A stretch of DNA of 64,000 bases from Certhia americana (lineage: Eukaryota > Chordata > Aves > Passeriformes > Certhiidae): assembly GCA_018697195.1 (NCBI GenBank), contig CM031859.1:57166779-57230778 (forward strand). Reading direction: 5' to 3'. Below the pieces are notes generated by a model. It was not told the DNA's origin, did no database searches, and saw only the letters and a program-made list of their open reading frames with translations. Made by a program: the position numbers and the translations under genes. Positions 51,870-62,154 of this stretch are shown piece after piece (the first letter of the stretch is position 1; each line of letters starts with the position of its first letter).

Positions 51870-51882
51870 AATATATATATAT
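51870..51882. repeat. Short (AT)n microsatellite
   Basis: ATATATATATATA with AT-rich flanks, too short to be informative. Confidence 0.7.
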
Positions 51883-54800
51883 AAGAATATATAAAGTATA
51901 TGCTGATATGGACTGAATAAATCATCTCCCCTAGTTCTGATTGAATCCAAGATTGAAGTGCTGTTAAAATTCAGAGTAATTTGGGATTAGAAATCATATG
52001 CTGCCTTCATTATTAGAATTAGATATGCATTGAATAGTTAGTCCACTCCCTTTTGTTACCCATAAAAATATTTTATTGTATTATAACTGTGATATTACAG
52101 GAACTTATGTCACGAAAACAATCAAGCTAAAAGAAATGTGCATGGATTTTTCTTTTTAAAGCATAATTTGATAAAACTAGGAAGATGTTATTCTGTTGTG
52201 AACAGGACTGAGTTAACTATACTGGAGTTAAGTCATTTTATGAAGATGACAGATCTAGACTTAGCAGTTTAATGGGTCCCCAAAATCCCTTATCTTTTTA
52301 AAGAACTGATGAGCTGAGAGTTATGGGATACATATATGCAGAAGGTATCCCACACTACTTGCCATAAGCTTCCGTTCTCTCTTTTTCATTCTTTAAATGC
52401 AGGTCTGCATTGCTCAACCATCTACAGTCTTCATATTTTTGCAGCATTTTGCTTACTGAGCAATTTTTTCTCTAACATGGTCCTAGTTAATATTTTTCAT
52501 AATTATATTCAGGTTACATGTTCAAAGGAGCATATTGGAGAGGTTTTACCCTGGTCATCTTCAAATGATTAAGAATACTTGATCAGAAAGATTAGCTTCT
52601 CATTCAGCTGCAAATTTTCAGTTTTGTCCTGGAAATTTGTTTGGATCTGGAGATTTTCTGGATCTTAATCTCTCTCTGATGTTTATATATCAGCATTACT
52701 TTGGTAATCGGGAAGCTGGAGTAGGAGACAAGATTCTTAGTGTTAGATTTTAACCCTTGAAATCAACAAGAATTTTGCCCTGTATGTTTAATTTCTGCAT
52801 TTGCCAATATTTTACTGTGTGATTCTCTAATTGCTTAACTGATCTCTATCTGCATTTCTGTTCTATGAAAAGCAGTGCTGGTGTCTTAGTATGAAAAGGT
52901 TATTTACTGGTTGTTTGAAAAGTGAGCTTGTAGAAAAGACAGCATGATGGAATGATAAAAAAGCACTTATTAGGCCCAAATCCCAAAAATCTGGAAGGAC
53001 AGGAATTGTATTTTCATAATGTGTTCTTTATTTATTTTTAGTGCTTGCTAAATTGCTAGATTCTCAGATATGATGAAAATTTTTTATTATTTTCATCTTT
53101 CTGGATTCTCTATTTTCTTAAAAGTTCCTGAAATGTCACATTATATGAAACCAGGACACTGTATTTGCCACAGCATTATATGCTTGACCAAGAAAAATGC
53201 TCAGCAGAAGTAAGGTCATACAAGATATATAATTTTCCTGTTATCTCATGCATGTACAGATATGAGCCACTCACCTTTCCTAAACTTTGCACTTTGTTTA
53301 AAAATATGTTAAACAATTCTCTCTTCTGTTATGTATGAAAAAAATTAATATTAAACATAAATCATAACCTCCTTGTCCCACAGTTTTGATAGAATATTAG
53401 CAGTAATAAATGCATGAAGGACTTGAGTGAACTCAGTATAGTTAAAGCCATTCAATATGAGTTATGTTAAATGTAATTTTTAAAACCAGATATATTTGAG
53501 ATGGGTATGAGATGGTTATATTAATATTTTAAATCAGATTGCAAAATTGATGGTACTGTCGATATAAATATGTTGACTTCTGTTAGTCGTTGACAATGAC
53601 ATTGTGATTCTAGAATAAACATGGTAAAAATCAACATGATAACTATTAAATGTATTAAAAGTTGATAAATCTTGGTCTGAAATTAAACATGGGGAATAAC
53701 TATTAAGCAGGTGTGTCACTAACTTTATCCTTCAAGCATATGTTCATTTATAAAACCTGGAAACCTACCCCTCTGTTGTGAACAAAATAGAAGGAACCAT
53801 AAAAACCTGCAGTGTTCTTGTTTGTGGTAGGGAACAACAATATCAAGGGAACAACATAAGCCAACAGAAACAAGTCACTGACTTGAGATGATCTGGATCC
53901 ATCATTAGTAATGAAGTAAATCTCAGCAAACACAGTTTCCTTTGGTTAGTATCATATTCCTGAGAAGAAGGAATGCAGGCCAAAAGCACCAGCCTTCCTG
54001 AAGAGATGTGACGTGCCTGTACTGGAAAGAAACAGTTCACTGGCTCTGAGGCTGAATGGCCAATTTAGTTTCATTCATACAATTAGAGTGAAATGCTCTG
54101 CGTAACAGGACAGGCTTATATTAGCGTCTGATTGGGAATGATCTCTAGAATATGGTAACTTTCCAGTCAGGTCTGGGACCATTCTAAGAACTCAGTATAT
54201 AGTCAATCAAGTTCTGGTGCAAAAGCTCAGGCTTCTGTTCGTTCACAGAGAAAAACACTGGACTCTTCACAAAAACTGAGAGTCTTGGCAACTAAAAGAA
54301 GTGCTCAGTGCAATCCTGCACCCACAAGAGTTGCGCTACCTTGGCTACATAAAGCCAAAATCTTAAACAGGCACATGAATGCCATGTAACTTCTGTATTT
54401 TAGCACTGTTTGCTATTGAAACAATAGATGTGATTTCCTTGGATGGCTACTGATCAATTGAAGCAGGTTAAGAGCAAAGCCAAGGGTTGAAGGAGTATGG
54501 AACGTATTTGGTAGTAAATGTCTTCAGGAGCCATTTAGGTTAAAAACAGAAAAATGTCAGGAAAGTATTTCTGTTTCTGAGTAGTCTGTAGGATGCATGA
54601 TGACATACAGATAGTAGAGGTAAAATAAGGTAACTTTCTTCCTAGTGCTACTTTAACTAGATTTTTCAAGTGTCTGAACTTTGTCAGCTGTCTCTGTCCT
54701 GGACTGTAACTAGCAGTGTAGGCATAGGCTTTGAGACAGATGCTGGATATGGGATGTTCTTTCTGCAGAGAGAGCTGAGGACAAAGCCAACAGTCAGATT

Positions 54801-55737
54801 TCTGTGTTCTGAATCACTGACCAGTGCCCAGTCCTACATGAGTAATCAGCTCAAAGCTGCTGCCTTCATAACTTCATAGTTTATGAAGTAGCTGCATTCA
54901 CTGGTTATAGGTATCCCCTCTATCCTTTCAAGATTCTCACCACAAGAGTACTTACTTCTTTTGTGGTTGCTCTGTGACTTAATTTCACATATCAAATAAC
55001 CAAAAATTTGAAAACAGCCTTGTCTATTCCGGTCAGCACAATGGTTACCATACAGCTGATTCTGTTTATTAGCATCATCTGGGGCTTTTTCATTATGGTG
55101 AGGGTCAGTAAGTGTTTATAAAAAATACTTGGACAAATATAATACATGTAATAGTGAAAAAAAATTCCACATATTAGAATCCAGTTACCAGGTTATCATA
55201 CATATCAAACTGTATCAGTTAGATTATCAGACCATTATAAGACAACTGCTTTACAACAGAGTAGATATATTTTTAAACCATTCTACATGAATTATAAAAA
55301 AATAACTTTTACATCTCACTCTTCTCAAACCCATTTTGAAAGCTATGAAGCATCTGATTAATATTTTAGGACTTTGTACTTTCTGAAGATAATAAGACTT
55401 GGAAATAAAAGTACCTTTTGGACACTGAGTAATTAGGATGACACTTCCCACCTACATTCATTAAATCAAGGCTACTTGTAAAGCTCTTGTACAGGAAGTT
55501 ATTATTCACTGTTCTCAATTTTCATGTGATGCGAATCATTGAAAGAACAGAATCTACACTACCCAAAGGTCTAATGCAATGTGAATATCAGAGAGCATGC
55601 CCTGTCTGCAGTACCATCAAAATAAGTCATATTGGACAAGAAATTCCTTACTTCAGAAGGTTCTTCCTATTAAGCAAACCATAAACAGTAACAATGATAT
55701 TAAAAGTTTACTACACATTTCTGCACTCTGCGGCTAG

Positions 55738-55915
55738 TGAGGCACTGGAGCGTGTTGCCCTTGAAGCTGGGGATGCCCCATCCTTAGAAGTGTTCAAGGT
55801 CAGGTTGGATGGGCCTTTGAGCAACTCAATCTAGTGGAAGGTGTCCCGGTTCATGGCAAGGGGAATTGCAACTAAAATATATGTAAGGGCCCTTCCAGCC
55901 CAGACATTCTATGAC
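55738..55915 (+). mobile_element. CR1 LINE 3' end
   Basis: The plus strand reads through the CR1 3' region: GAGGCACTGGAGCGTGTTGC, then CCCCATCC, GAAGTGTTCAAGGTCAGG, TTGGATGGGCC, CTAGTGGAAGGTGTCCC and finally ATTCTATGAC near 55,907. The copy is 5'-truncated to about 180 bases. Several substitutions lie in the usual GGTTGGAA box, so it is moderately old. It ends 183 bases before an oppositely oriented CR1 copy. Confidence 0.9.
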
Positions 55916-56097
55916 TTCCCTCTAATTCAAGCTTCTCTGAGACCAGCACATATATGGTGATGTTAATCAGGTACCGTGAGAAATGTCAGGACTTCCTGCA
56001 GCTCCTTGCCATAGATGCGATGTGCCTAGGACACGCTGCCTCTAAGTGTGCTCACTGTTCTGAGGTCTCTCTCTTGAAAGCTGTCAGAACTACAGCA

Positions 56098-56214
56098 TCA
56101 GAGAATCACAGAAGCACAGAGTGGTTTGGATTCGAGCAGACCTTAAATATCATCTAGTTCCAAACCCCCTGCCAGGTTGCTCAAAGCCATGTCCAACCTG
56201 GTCTTGGAAGCTGG
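56098..56214 (-). mobile_element. CR1 LINE 3' end, inverted relative to the preceding copy
   Basis: The plus strand shows the reverse complement of a CR1 3' end: GAGAATCACAGAAGCACAG, then GTGGTTTGGATTCGAGCAGA, CATCTAGTTCCA and GTTGCTCAAAGCC. The CCCCTGCC and AGGTTGCTC boxes are joined directly, so the segment normally between them is deleted. It is truncated to about 117 bases. Confidence 0.88.
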
Positions 56215-58230
56215 TATAAAAGTGCTGTGCTAAGGATACCATGACAGCCTTCATCCATGCTTCATGGGGTTTGATTGTTTTCTCTCACATGATTATTTTA
56301 CTTTAACTGACCTGAGCTGCTGATAAATGAAGACATTGTTTCAGCATACCAGCTGAACATACAGCACAGCAAAACACAAGGCAGCAAAAACATAATACAG
56401 CAAAACTGCCCCAACCATATTCAGCCTTCCTAAATAATAAAGAAGACCTCAAGTCCTGCTTGGACTTGAACTTAGCAAGGTGGCATAATCAATTTAATAG
56501 GGATCTGAGACAGAGTGGCTGTGTCCTTTAAAGACAGCACTACTGTGACATTCTCTCTGCTAGTCTGTATGTACAGCAATGGGCTATATACAGTGGTTCA
56601 GCTTGTGATCTCTCATATTTCAGCAATCACAGAACTGACATCACTGGAGAGAGCAGCCAAACTGCTTTAAATTAAGCTGATTTGGTAGCAGAAGCTACAT
56701 AGTTATGTTAATGTATCACCATCTAATTTACCCCTTTCTCACTGAAGAACTAAGGCTCGATATACCCTGGTTTTGCATGGAGAAAGATTATGCAGCACAG
56801 ATGTAGTGTTTAAGGTGCGCCCATGTTTTTATTGCTTAGCTGCTGGATTTGAGATTTTATTACATTTTCTTTCTGTTCTATTTCCCTACCTGTAATTTTC
56901 CTCATATATTCTATTTAGGTATTTACTGATTTCTAAGAACATGCTGCCATTTGGTTACAAAGTAAATAATGTATGAAAAATTCTACTGTATGGAAGTTAA
57001 GATGCATTTCATTTATATTTTATAAGCAAAGAACATAAAGACAAAGCTATGATTCAAAATTTTTATGATGATATGATAGAATCAACCTTAAATTGATTAA
57101 AATACTTTTATTTAAGTCCAGATTCATTACTATACCAGAAAAACACAAATTTTTCAAAGACACAAGTCATTAAAATTTAGTTTACATCTATTTTGCATCA
57201 CTGGAGCAGTGCAAATCAGAGAAAGCACACTAGGGAATCAAGCCTTTATGTGGGTTTGGTCGAGGCACAGGTTACATGGTGGCTGGGCAGGAGGAGCAGA
57301 GCAGACCCCGAGTTCATCTGTTTGTGTGCTTTAAGCATTCCCCAAGGTCCCTGCCACAGTCATACTGCCTGGCTGCTCCCTCTGTGCACACTAGAGACAG
57401 CAGCAATGCCAAGGAAAATCTTTTGAGAGCAAATACCCGACTTCGATTAAAGACACAAAATCTCTGTAGAAAAGACCTCTCTGAAATGGTTAACTTTCCA
57501 GAGAATCAGAGAGAGACACACATACAGCTCACTCCCTCTGACCCTCTGTAGCCAAGACCTGCAGAGGTGACAGGCTGAAGGGGGCTGCTTTGGAGGGTTC
57601 AGTGGAGCCCCAGGAGTCAGCAGCAAAGCTATTCACACAACGCTACTTACAGCCTGTATAGCCATGGCCTTAGCTATAACCACGAATAGATAAACGTGAT
57701 TACAGCTTACTCTAGTCATTTGTTTTTATACTCTATGCACAAGCCCTTAATTAATTAATGGTATGGAAAGTTTGATTGCATTATTTCATTATAAAAACTA
57801 CTCAGAACAAAGGGAATGTCAACAAAAATGCTAAATTTAGTGAAGGTTTTAGTTTTTAATGAGTTTTAGCTCAAGCCAATTAGCACATGAATTTTATGTT
57901 CTTAGAAAACTCATCCTGTAGTCACAGAATAAGCACTACTAGTATGGTAAGGATATATTTTTCATTAAAAAAGCTGAAATCTTGGTATGAGTGCAAAATA
58001 AATCCCTGACATCATGAAGACATGATCAGGAGGGAGCTAATGGAACTGTAATGAAGATCTCTGTAAGAGCTAATACTGTTTCACTTAGTACACTTCTGGC
58101 ATATTCATAAGAATCTCCATATGTTCATAATTAAAGGCATGCATGTGAAGCATACAGTTAAGAAAGCGCTATTTAAAAGTACTAGGATTGTAAAATTTAT
58201 TTAGGATAATATATTTTTAGTGAACAAAAA

Positions 58231-58290
58231 TGTATATACCATATATATATACCTCTACACATATATATATATATGTATGTTTTACTACAT
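58231..58290. repeat. Interrupted (AT)n/(GTAT)n tract
   Basis: Two AT runs (about 58,240-58,251 and 58,260-58,274) are separated by CCTCTACAC and followed by GTATGT and related steps. It is an imperfect dinucleotide microsatellite. Confidence 0.75.
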
Positions 58291-58336
58291 ATACAAACAT
58301 AGACACAGATATGCCACTTGTAAATGGAAAATAATA

Positions 58337-58366
58337 TCTGAGACTGGCTTAAGTCTGAGACTGGCT
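58337..58366. repeat. Spaced 13-bp direct repeat
   Basis: TCTGAGACTGGCT occurs at 58,337-58,349 and again at 58,354-58,366, a period of 17 bases. It is a small local duplication. Confidence 0.8.
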
Positions 58367-58472
58367 GACATTCCTCCTATCCTGTCCCCTTAACAATACC
58401 ACTCAGCCTCTTCTTCTTTTAGTCTTTTGGAATATGGGGATGATACATCTGAAGTTTCCAGCATTTTATTTT

Positions 58473-58498
58473 TTGTGAAAAATTTCACAACCCATGGG
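58473..58498. repeat. Two adjacent palindromes
   Basis: TTGTGAAA and TTTCACAA (58,473-58,480 and 58,483-58,490) form a perfect 8-bp inverted repeat around AA. The next eight bases, CCCATGGG (58,491-58,498), are a second perfect palindrome. The first is AT-rich and symmetric like a dimeric protein-binding site, but no factor is recognised. Confidence 0.75.
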
Positions 58499-58915
58499 TT
58501 TCTACCCTTCTCTACTTCATCACGTTCTGCTGTGGACTGTGTTGCTCCAAGTTGTGTCTACTGCTGAATTAAAACTGTGAGAACTTCTGTGTCTTTGGGT
58601 CCAGGCTGTGCTTTTGTACTTCTCTGGTCTCTTATTCCTTTATTATTCTTATGATAAAATCAAAGAGGGGCTACTACTGAGATTAGCGAAATATTCTGCA
58701 ATGTTGGTCTGATCGATACCTCCTCAAGCAGGACTGAAGTCAGGAGTACTCTTCTGAAGAAGAATTTGTGTTATATCTCCTTATAAATCAGCTACATTTT
58801 ATGGGACATTTAAACTTCCCTTTTGAAACTGTGCATGTTGCTCAACACGAACATCCTTATAATGAACACTACACAGAACAATTAAAAAATGATGCTACTT
58901 CAAATGTACAGAGTT

Positions 58916-58918
<3 letters not shown>

Positions 58919-58970
<52 letters not shown>
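58919..58970. repeat. (AC)20(AT)6 compound microsatellite
   Basis: About 40 bases of uninterrupted AC repeat (58,919-58,959) pass directly into an AT run ending near 58,970. This is a typical polymorphic dinucleotide microsatellite. Confidence 0.95.
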
Positions 58971-59429
58971 GTCCCTTGACATATAGCTTTCATTTTATAT
59001 TTAATATAGTTGTTAAAAATTGCAGTTAAGAATAAAATATTTAATCTTCTTTTTAGTGTAGGCCCAAAACTGCATTGGGATATTAAATTTTTCACCAAGC
59101 TGTCAGTCAGATTTCAATTTAAATCAATAGTGTAGGGAGTATTTTCCAACAGACAGCTTTTCAGTAGCTTTCTTGAAACGAGTTCATGGGTTCAGGGCAA
59201 TTCTTTGTGCAGAAGTGTCCATGTTGCATAACAAGAAGAATAACTATTCTTATCTGTAGATTTCAAGACAATATCAAGGGCTGAGTACAGCTTTACGCTC
59301 CGAGGGCAGGCCTCTCAGCTTGGTGATAGCTAAAATGAAGGGACCTGACCTGTTTGTACTGTACCTGCTCTGGATTAGGAGGACAATCTTGGCACCTGAC
59401 ATAGACACAGTATGTGCTCCTTGTCACAT
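58971..59429. other. Non-coding stretch
   Basis: No gene or repeat recognised. The right end, from about 59,280, might be an unrecognised 5' extension of the old CR1 copy that follows, but I cannot show it. Confidence 0.5.
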
Positions 59430-59815
59430 ATGAAAGCTAAGGACTGAGTGAAATTTTTAGGCAGCAGCTTCACAGCAAACAAAAGGAAGTACTTTTTCAC
59501 ACAAATCATAATTAAATTGTGGTGCTCATTGCCACAGAACGGGATTGAGACCAAAGCATAAACAGAGTTTAAAAAACATAGTAGGGAAAATCAAAATTTA
59601 TTAAATATGATGGTCTGAGAGCAAACTCCAGTTTAAGAAATCCATGCCCTATGTGTTGCTGAAACTTGGAAGGATATGCCAGGAAAAGATCCCTGTATGC
59701 TGGTCCCGTTTCTTATGTTTTTCTCCCTTCAGCATCTGCTAATGACTGTAGTCAGAGCCAGGATATTGGACTAGATGTTCAACTCACTATAGCAATTTAT
59801 TTGATCATATTCTTT
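59430..59815 (+). mobile_element. Old CR1 LINE relic
   Basis: On the plus strand GGAAGTACTTTTTCACACAA (near 59,485) followed by ATTAAATTGTGGTGCTCATT and GCCACAGAACGGGATTGAGA corresponds to the C-terminal tail of CR1 ORF2 (a RKYFFTQ...IKLW.SLPQ-like translation). It runs into a 3' region with GCCAGGATATTGGACTAGATG near 59,757-59,777. This is the pattern of an older CR1 subfamily shared with turtles and crocodilians. The copy is 5'-truncated and diverged, and the terminal tail repeat is not clear. It sits about 700 bases left of the CpG island. Confidence 0.8.
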
Positions 59816-60500
59816 TAATTAAATTATGTTCTTATTTTGGCTACTTAAAAGGATCTAAGGCCTTGATGGAGAAAGGCATTTAAATGTTTTAATGCTCACG
59901 TTATTTCAGGGAGGCAAGTACTTGTGTGTATCATAGCATTTGCGTCGTAGGACATAAACTTACTGGGGTGGGGCTCACTCATCTTTTATTAGGACTTTGT
60001 TTTTTGTGGGTATGAGTAGAATAAAAATATGTATTTGATAGAACGTGTGCAGCACTGTTTCTCTATAAAGATTGAATTGTTTGCCTAAATGGTTTGTGCC
60101 ACAGGTAAATTTCCCAGTGATTTTTGTAAGGATGATGATACTAAGCATCCACTGATGTGAAAAATTATCAACTTCTTTTATAGAACTCCCTACATTTGTA
60201 ATGCATGAATATTACATTTGTAGGAAGCTATTTTTCAACTGTTACCCATAATAGTACTGCCAGCCAATATGTAACTTACTTATATTTACCTAGAAGGGTA
60301 AGATTTCAGATTTCATCCATTCTGCAAAAGCATCTGGCTGCAAACCCATGACACACGTTGGTGAAAATCCAGATACAGAAATGAAGAAACCCAATACCGA
60401 AACCCATAATTCAACCCTGCTGTTCTAAGCCTACAGCACCAGTTAGGTTTCCTTCTAAATCAACAAGAAGAGATAGAGCTAAATGTTAGGTTGGCAGCCA
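59816..60500. other. Non-coding flank of the CpG island
   Basis: AT-rich sequence with no open frame of note. No recognised element. CpG content rises only from about 60,500. Confidence 0.55.
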
Positions 60501-60829
60501 AGCAAGCGAGGCAACCTCGGCATTCTTATTTGCGGGCGGTTTCATCCCGAGGAGAGGCGCAGCCCCGCTGGAGCGGCACACGGCGGGTCTCGGGCGCTGA
60601 GCAGCAGCACCGCATCCCCGCCGCACCGAGCGCCGCGGCAGCAGCGGCGGGTGTTTCCCCAGCGGCACAGGGGAGCCCCGCTCCGCCCGGGGCCGCGCCG
60701 CCGCACCGCTGTCCCGGGCTGCTCGGAGCCGGGCACAGCGCACCGGGAGCATCCCTGCCCCACCGGCCGCGCCCGGCCACCTGCTCCTCCCGCGGCCCCC
60801 GCCCGCCTCCCGCCGACATTTCCAGGGGA

Positions 60830-60837
60830 GGGGCGGG
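60830..60837 (+). promoter_or_regulatory. GC box (Sp/KLF site)
   Basis: GGGGCGGG, a consensus Sp1/KLF site in the left part of the CpG island. Confidence 0.5.
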
Positions 60838-60857
60838 AAGGAGGCCGGGGCAGAGGG

Positions 60858-60864
60858 ATGGCGG
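60858..60864 (+). promoter_or_regulatory. YY1-like core ATGGCGG
   Basis: ATGGCGG preceded by GAGGG matches the core of the YY1 initiator-type element. The ATG also starts a 75-codon open frame in GC-rich sequence, which I do not regard as a gene because stop codons are rare at this composition. Confidence 0.3.
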
Positions 60865-60986
60865 TGCCGCAGGGTACGGCGGGCGGGGGAGGCTGGGTGC
60901 CGCCCGGGGCTCCGCGGCCGCTGCCCGCGGGGGTTCCCCGGCCCCGGTCCGGCCCGGCCCGGTGGGGCAGCCGAGAAAGGGGGCAG

Positions 60987-61010
60987 AGGGAGGGAGGGAG
61001 GGAGGGAGGG
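60987..61010 (+). repeat. (GGGA)n tract, G-quadruplex motif
   Basis: Six consecutive GGGA-type units give at least four runs of GGG separated by a single A, the classic intramolecular G-quadruplex pattern on the plus strand. Confidence 0.85.
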
Positions 61011-61060
61011 ACGGCAAAGCAACTCCTGATCTTAGAGCAACGACTCGCTTGTTCACCCTC

Positions 61061-61062
61061 AC
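61061..61062 (-). other. Candidate 5' splice site, minus strand
   Basis: The minus strand reads GGCGGAAG|GTGAGG, close to the vertebrate donor consensus. If used, an exon would lie to the right (from 61,063 upward) and the intron would run left into the window. The exon side contains the CAA-repeat complement and no ATG-initiated frame in phase, so it would be non-coding. Confidence 0.25.
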
Positions 61063-61087
61063 CTTCCGCCGGCTCCTCGGATTGAAA

Positions 61088-61120
61088 TAACAACAACAAC
61101 AACAACAGCAACAACAATAA
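61088..61120. repeat. (CAA)n trinucleotide repeat
   Basis: A run of CAA units with one CAG interruption, passing on the right into ATAATATTAATAA. This AT-rich patch of about 60 bases interrupts the CpG island. On the minus strand it encodes an artefactual leucine run. Confidence 0.9.
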
Positions 61121-61275
61121 TATTAATAAAAATAACACCACCTCTCCTCGCGCGAAGCAGACCCACTTTACAGGCAGGGGAAGGTCAAGAGGAAAGACAG
61201 GAGGAGCGCTGCCTCGCCTCCGATCCGGCGGCCGTCACACCGCCAGCCCGTGCCCCCGGCTTCCCCGGCGGCGGC

Positions 61276-61280
61276 CCAAT
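61276..61280 (+). promoter_or_regulatory. CCAAT box
   Basis: GGCCCAATCCC inside the CpG island, a candidate NF-Y site. The flanks are only partly consensus. Confidence 0.3.
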
Positions 61281-61424
61281 CCCTCCCCTGCCCGGGCTGG
61301 GCAGCATCGCCCGGCGCGGCGGATGCCCCGCGGCACCCACAACACAAACCGGGGGGCGGCGGACATGGGGGGCGCGGGTAGAGCCCGGCGACACCTCTCC
61401 CTCCCCCTTTGTGCATCGCGGGCA

Positions 61425-61426
<2 letters not shown>

Positions 61427-61479
<53 letters not shown>

Positions 61480-61547
61480 GGACACACAACACACACACAA
61501 CACACACACACACACACACATACACAACCACACACTATCACACACTC
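61427..61547. repeat. (AC)25 microsatellite with imperfect extension
   Basis: Fifty bases of pure AC (61,427-61,476) are followed by about 70 bases of interrupted AC repeat ending near 61,547. A further short AC run lies at 61,587-61,600. Alternating purine-pyrimidine DNA of this length can adopt Z-DNA under negative supercoiling. The histidine and threonine open frames here are artefacts of the repeat. Confidence 0.95.
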
Positions 61548-61659
61548 CACCTTGCAACCTCAGCGCCGAAGCCGCCCGTTGTTGTTACACACACACACAC
61601 GGGCACGCTTACACACAGCCTGTCCTCCCGGTGGATACATTTTCTGTTGCACTCTACCG

Positions 61660-61743
61660 CCGTCCGTCCGTCCGTCCGTCCGTCCGTCCGTCCATCCATC
61701 CATCCATCCATCCATCCATCCATCCATCCATCCATCCATCCAT
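61660..61743. repeat. (CCGT)8(CCAT)13 compound tetranucleotide repeat
   Basis: Eight CCGT units (61,660-61,691) pass without interruption into thirteen CCAT units (61,692-61,743). The two units differ by one G-to-A change, which is a CpG deamination on the opposite strand. All six frames translate to serine, proline or arginine repeats of no coding meaning. Confidence 0.95.
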
Positions 61744-61905
61744 TCTCTGGTCTCCCTCCTTCCTTTTCCTCTCCCCCCCACCCCCCCATCCCTCTCGTTG
61801 GTCGGTGTGGTTTTCCCCACACACACACACCCTTCGCATCACTATAAAGCAGACATTTTGGTGCCGTTTATCACGGTTCAGGCTGAAATAAGCGCGGAGC
61901 GCCTT

Positions 61906-61907
61906 AC
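61906..61907 (-). other. Candidate 5' splice site, minus strand
   Basis: The minus strand reads GGGTGG|GTAAGG, a reasonable donor whose exon would lie to the right of 61,907. It would give a leftward transcript starting in the (AG)n region or beyond. No supporting coding frame is visible. Confidence 0.2.
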
Positions 61908-62022
61908 CCACCCCCGCCCGGCTGCGTGCAGTTGGCGCTGAGCGATCCCGGGAAGGGCTGGTGCGGCTCGTCCCCTAGCGCAGCTGGTTCGCTGCCATCC
62001 GCCCAACTTCAGCACCCAGCCG

Positions 62023-62097
62023 GCGGGGAGAGGGAGGGAGGCGGCGGCAGGCAGGCGGACAGGCAGGAGGCAGGGAGGGAGGAAGGGAGGGAGGGGG

Positions 62098-62154
<57 letters not shown>

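Larger units (their letters stand above)
50459..55737. other. Non-coding stretch
   Basis: No gene recognised. An A/C-rich tract at 50,743-50,870 and an (AT)n run at 51,870-51,882 are the only clear simple sequences. Open frames here are short, and many arise from the A/C tract. Confidence 0.55.
56215..58918. other. Non-coding stretch
   Basis: No gene recognised. It includes AT microsatellites near 58,231-58,290, a spaced 13-bp direct repeat at 58,337-58,366 and a palindrome at 58,473-58,498. A slightly GC-richer patch near 57,190-57,650 has open frames without any known domain. Confidence 0.55.

Noticed and set aside
60718..60736. REST/NRSF-like motif (CGCTGTCC ... GCTGCT)
   Set aside because: The left half fits, but the right half is shifted by one base and ends in CGG rather than the expected GA.
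60483..61141. Overlapping open frames of about 180-200 codons on both strands
   Set aside because: They arise because stop codons are rare in GC-rich DNA. Several frames and both strands are open at once, some lack a true ATG, and none resembles a protein.
61063..61141. Minus-strand frame with a leucine run resembling a signal peptide
   Set aside because: The leucines come from the CAA repeat read in reverse, and there is no ATG in frame before them.
61323..61941. Open frames rich in His-Thr, Val-Cys, Ser-Val-Arg-Pro or Trp-Met-Asp
   Set aside because: They are translations of the (AC)n and (CCGT/CCAT)n repeats and have no coding meaning.
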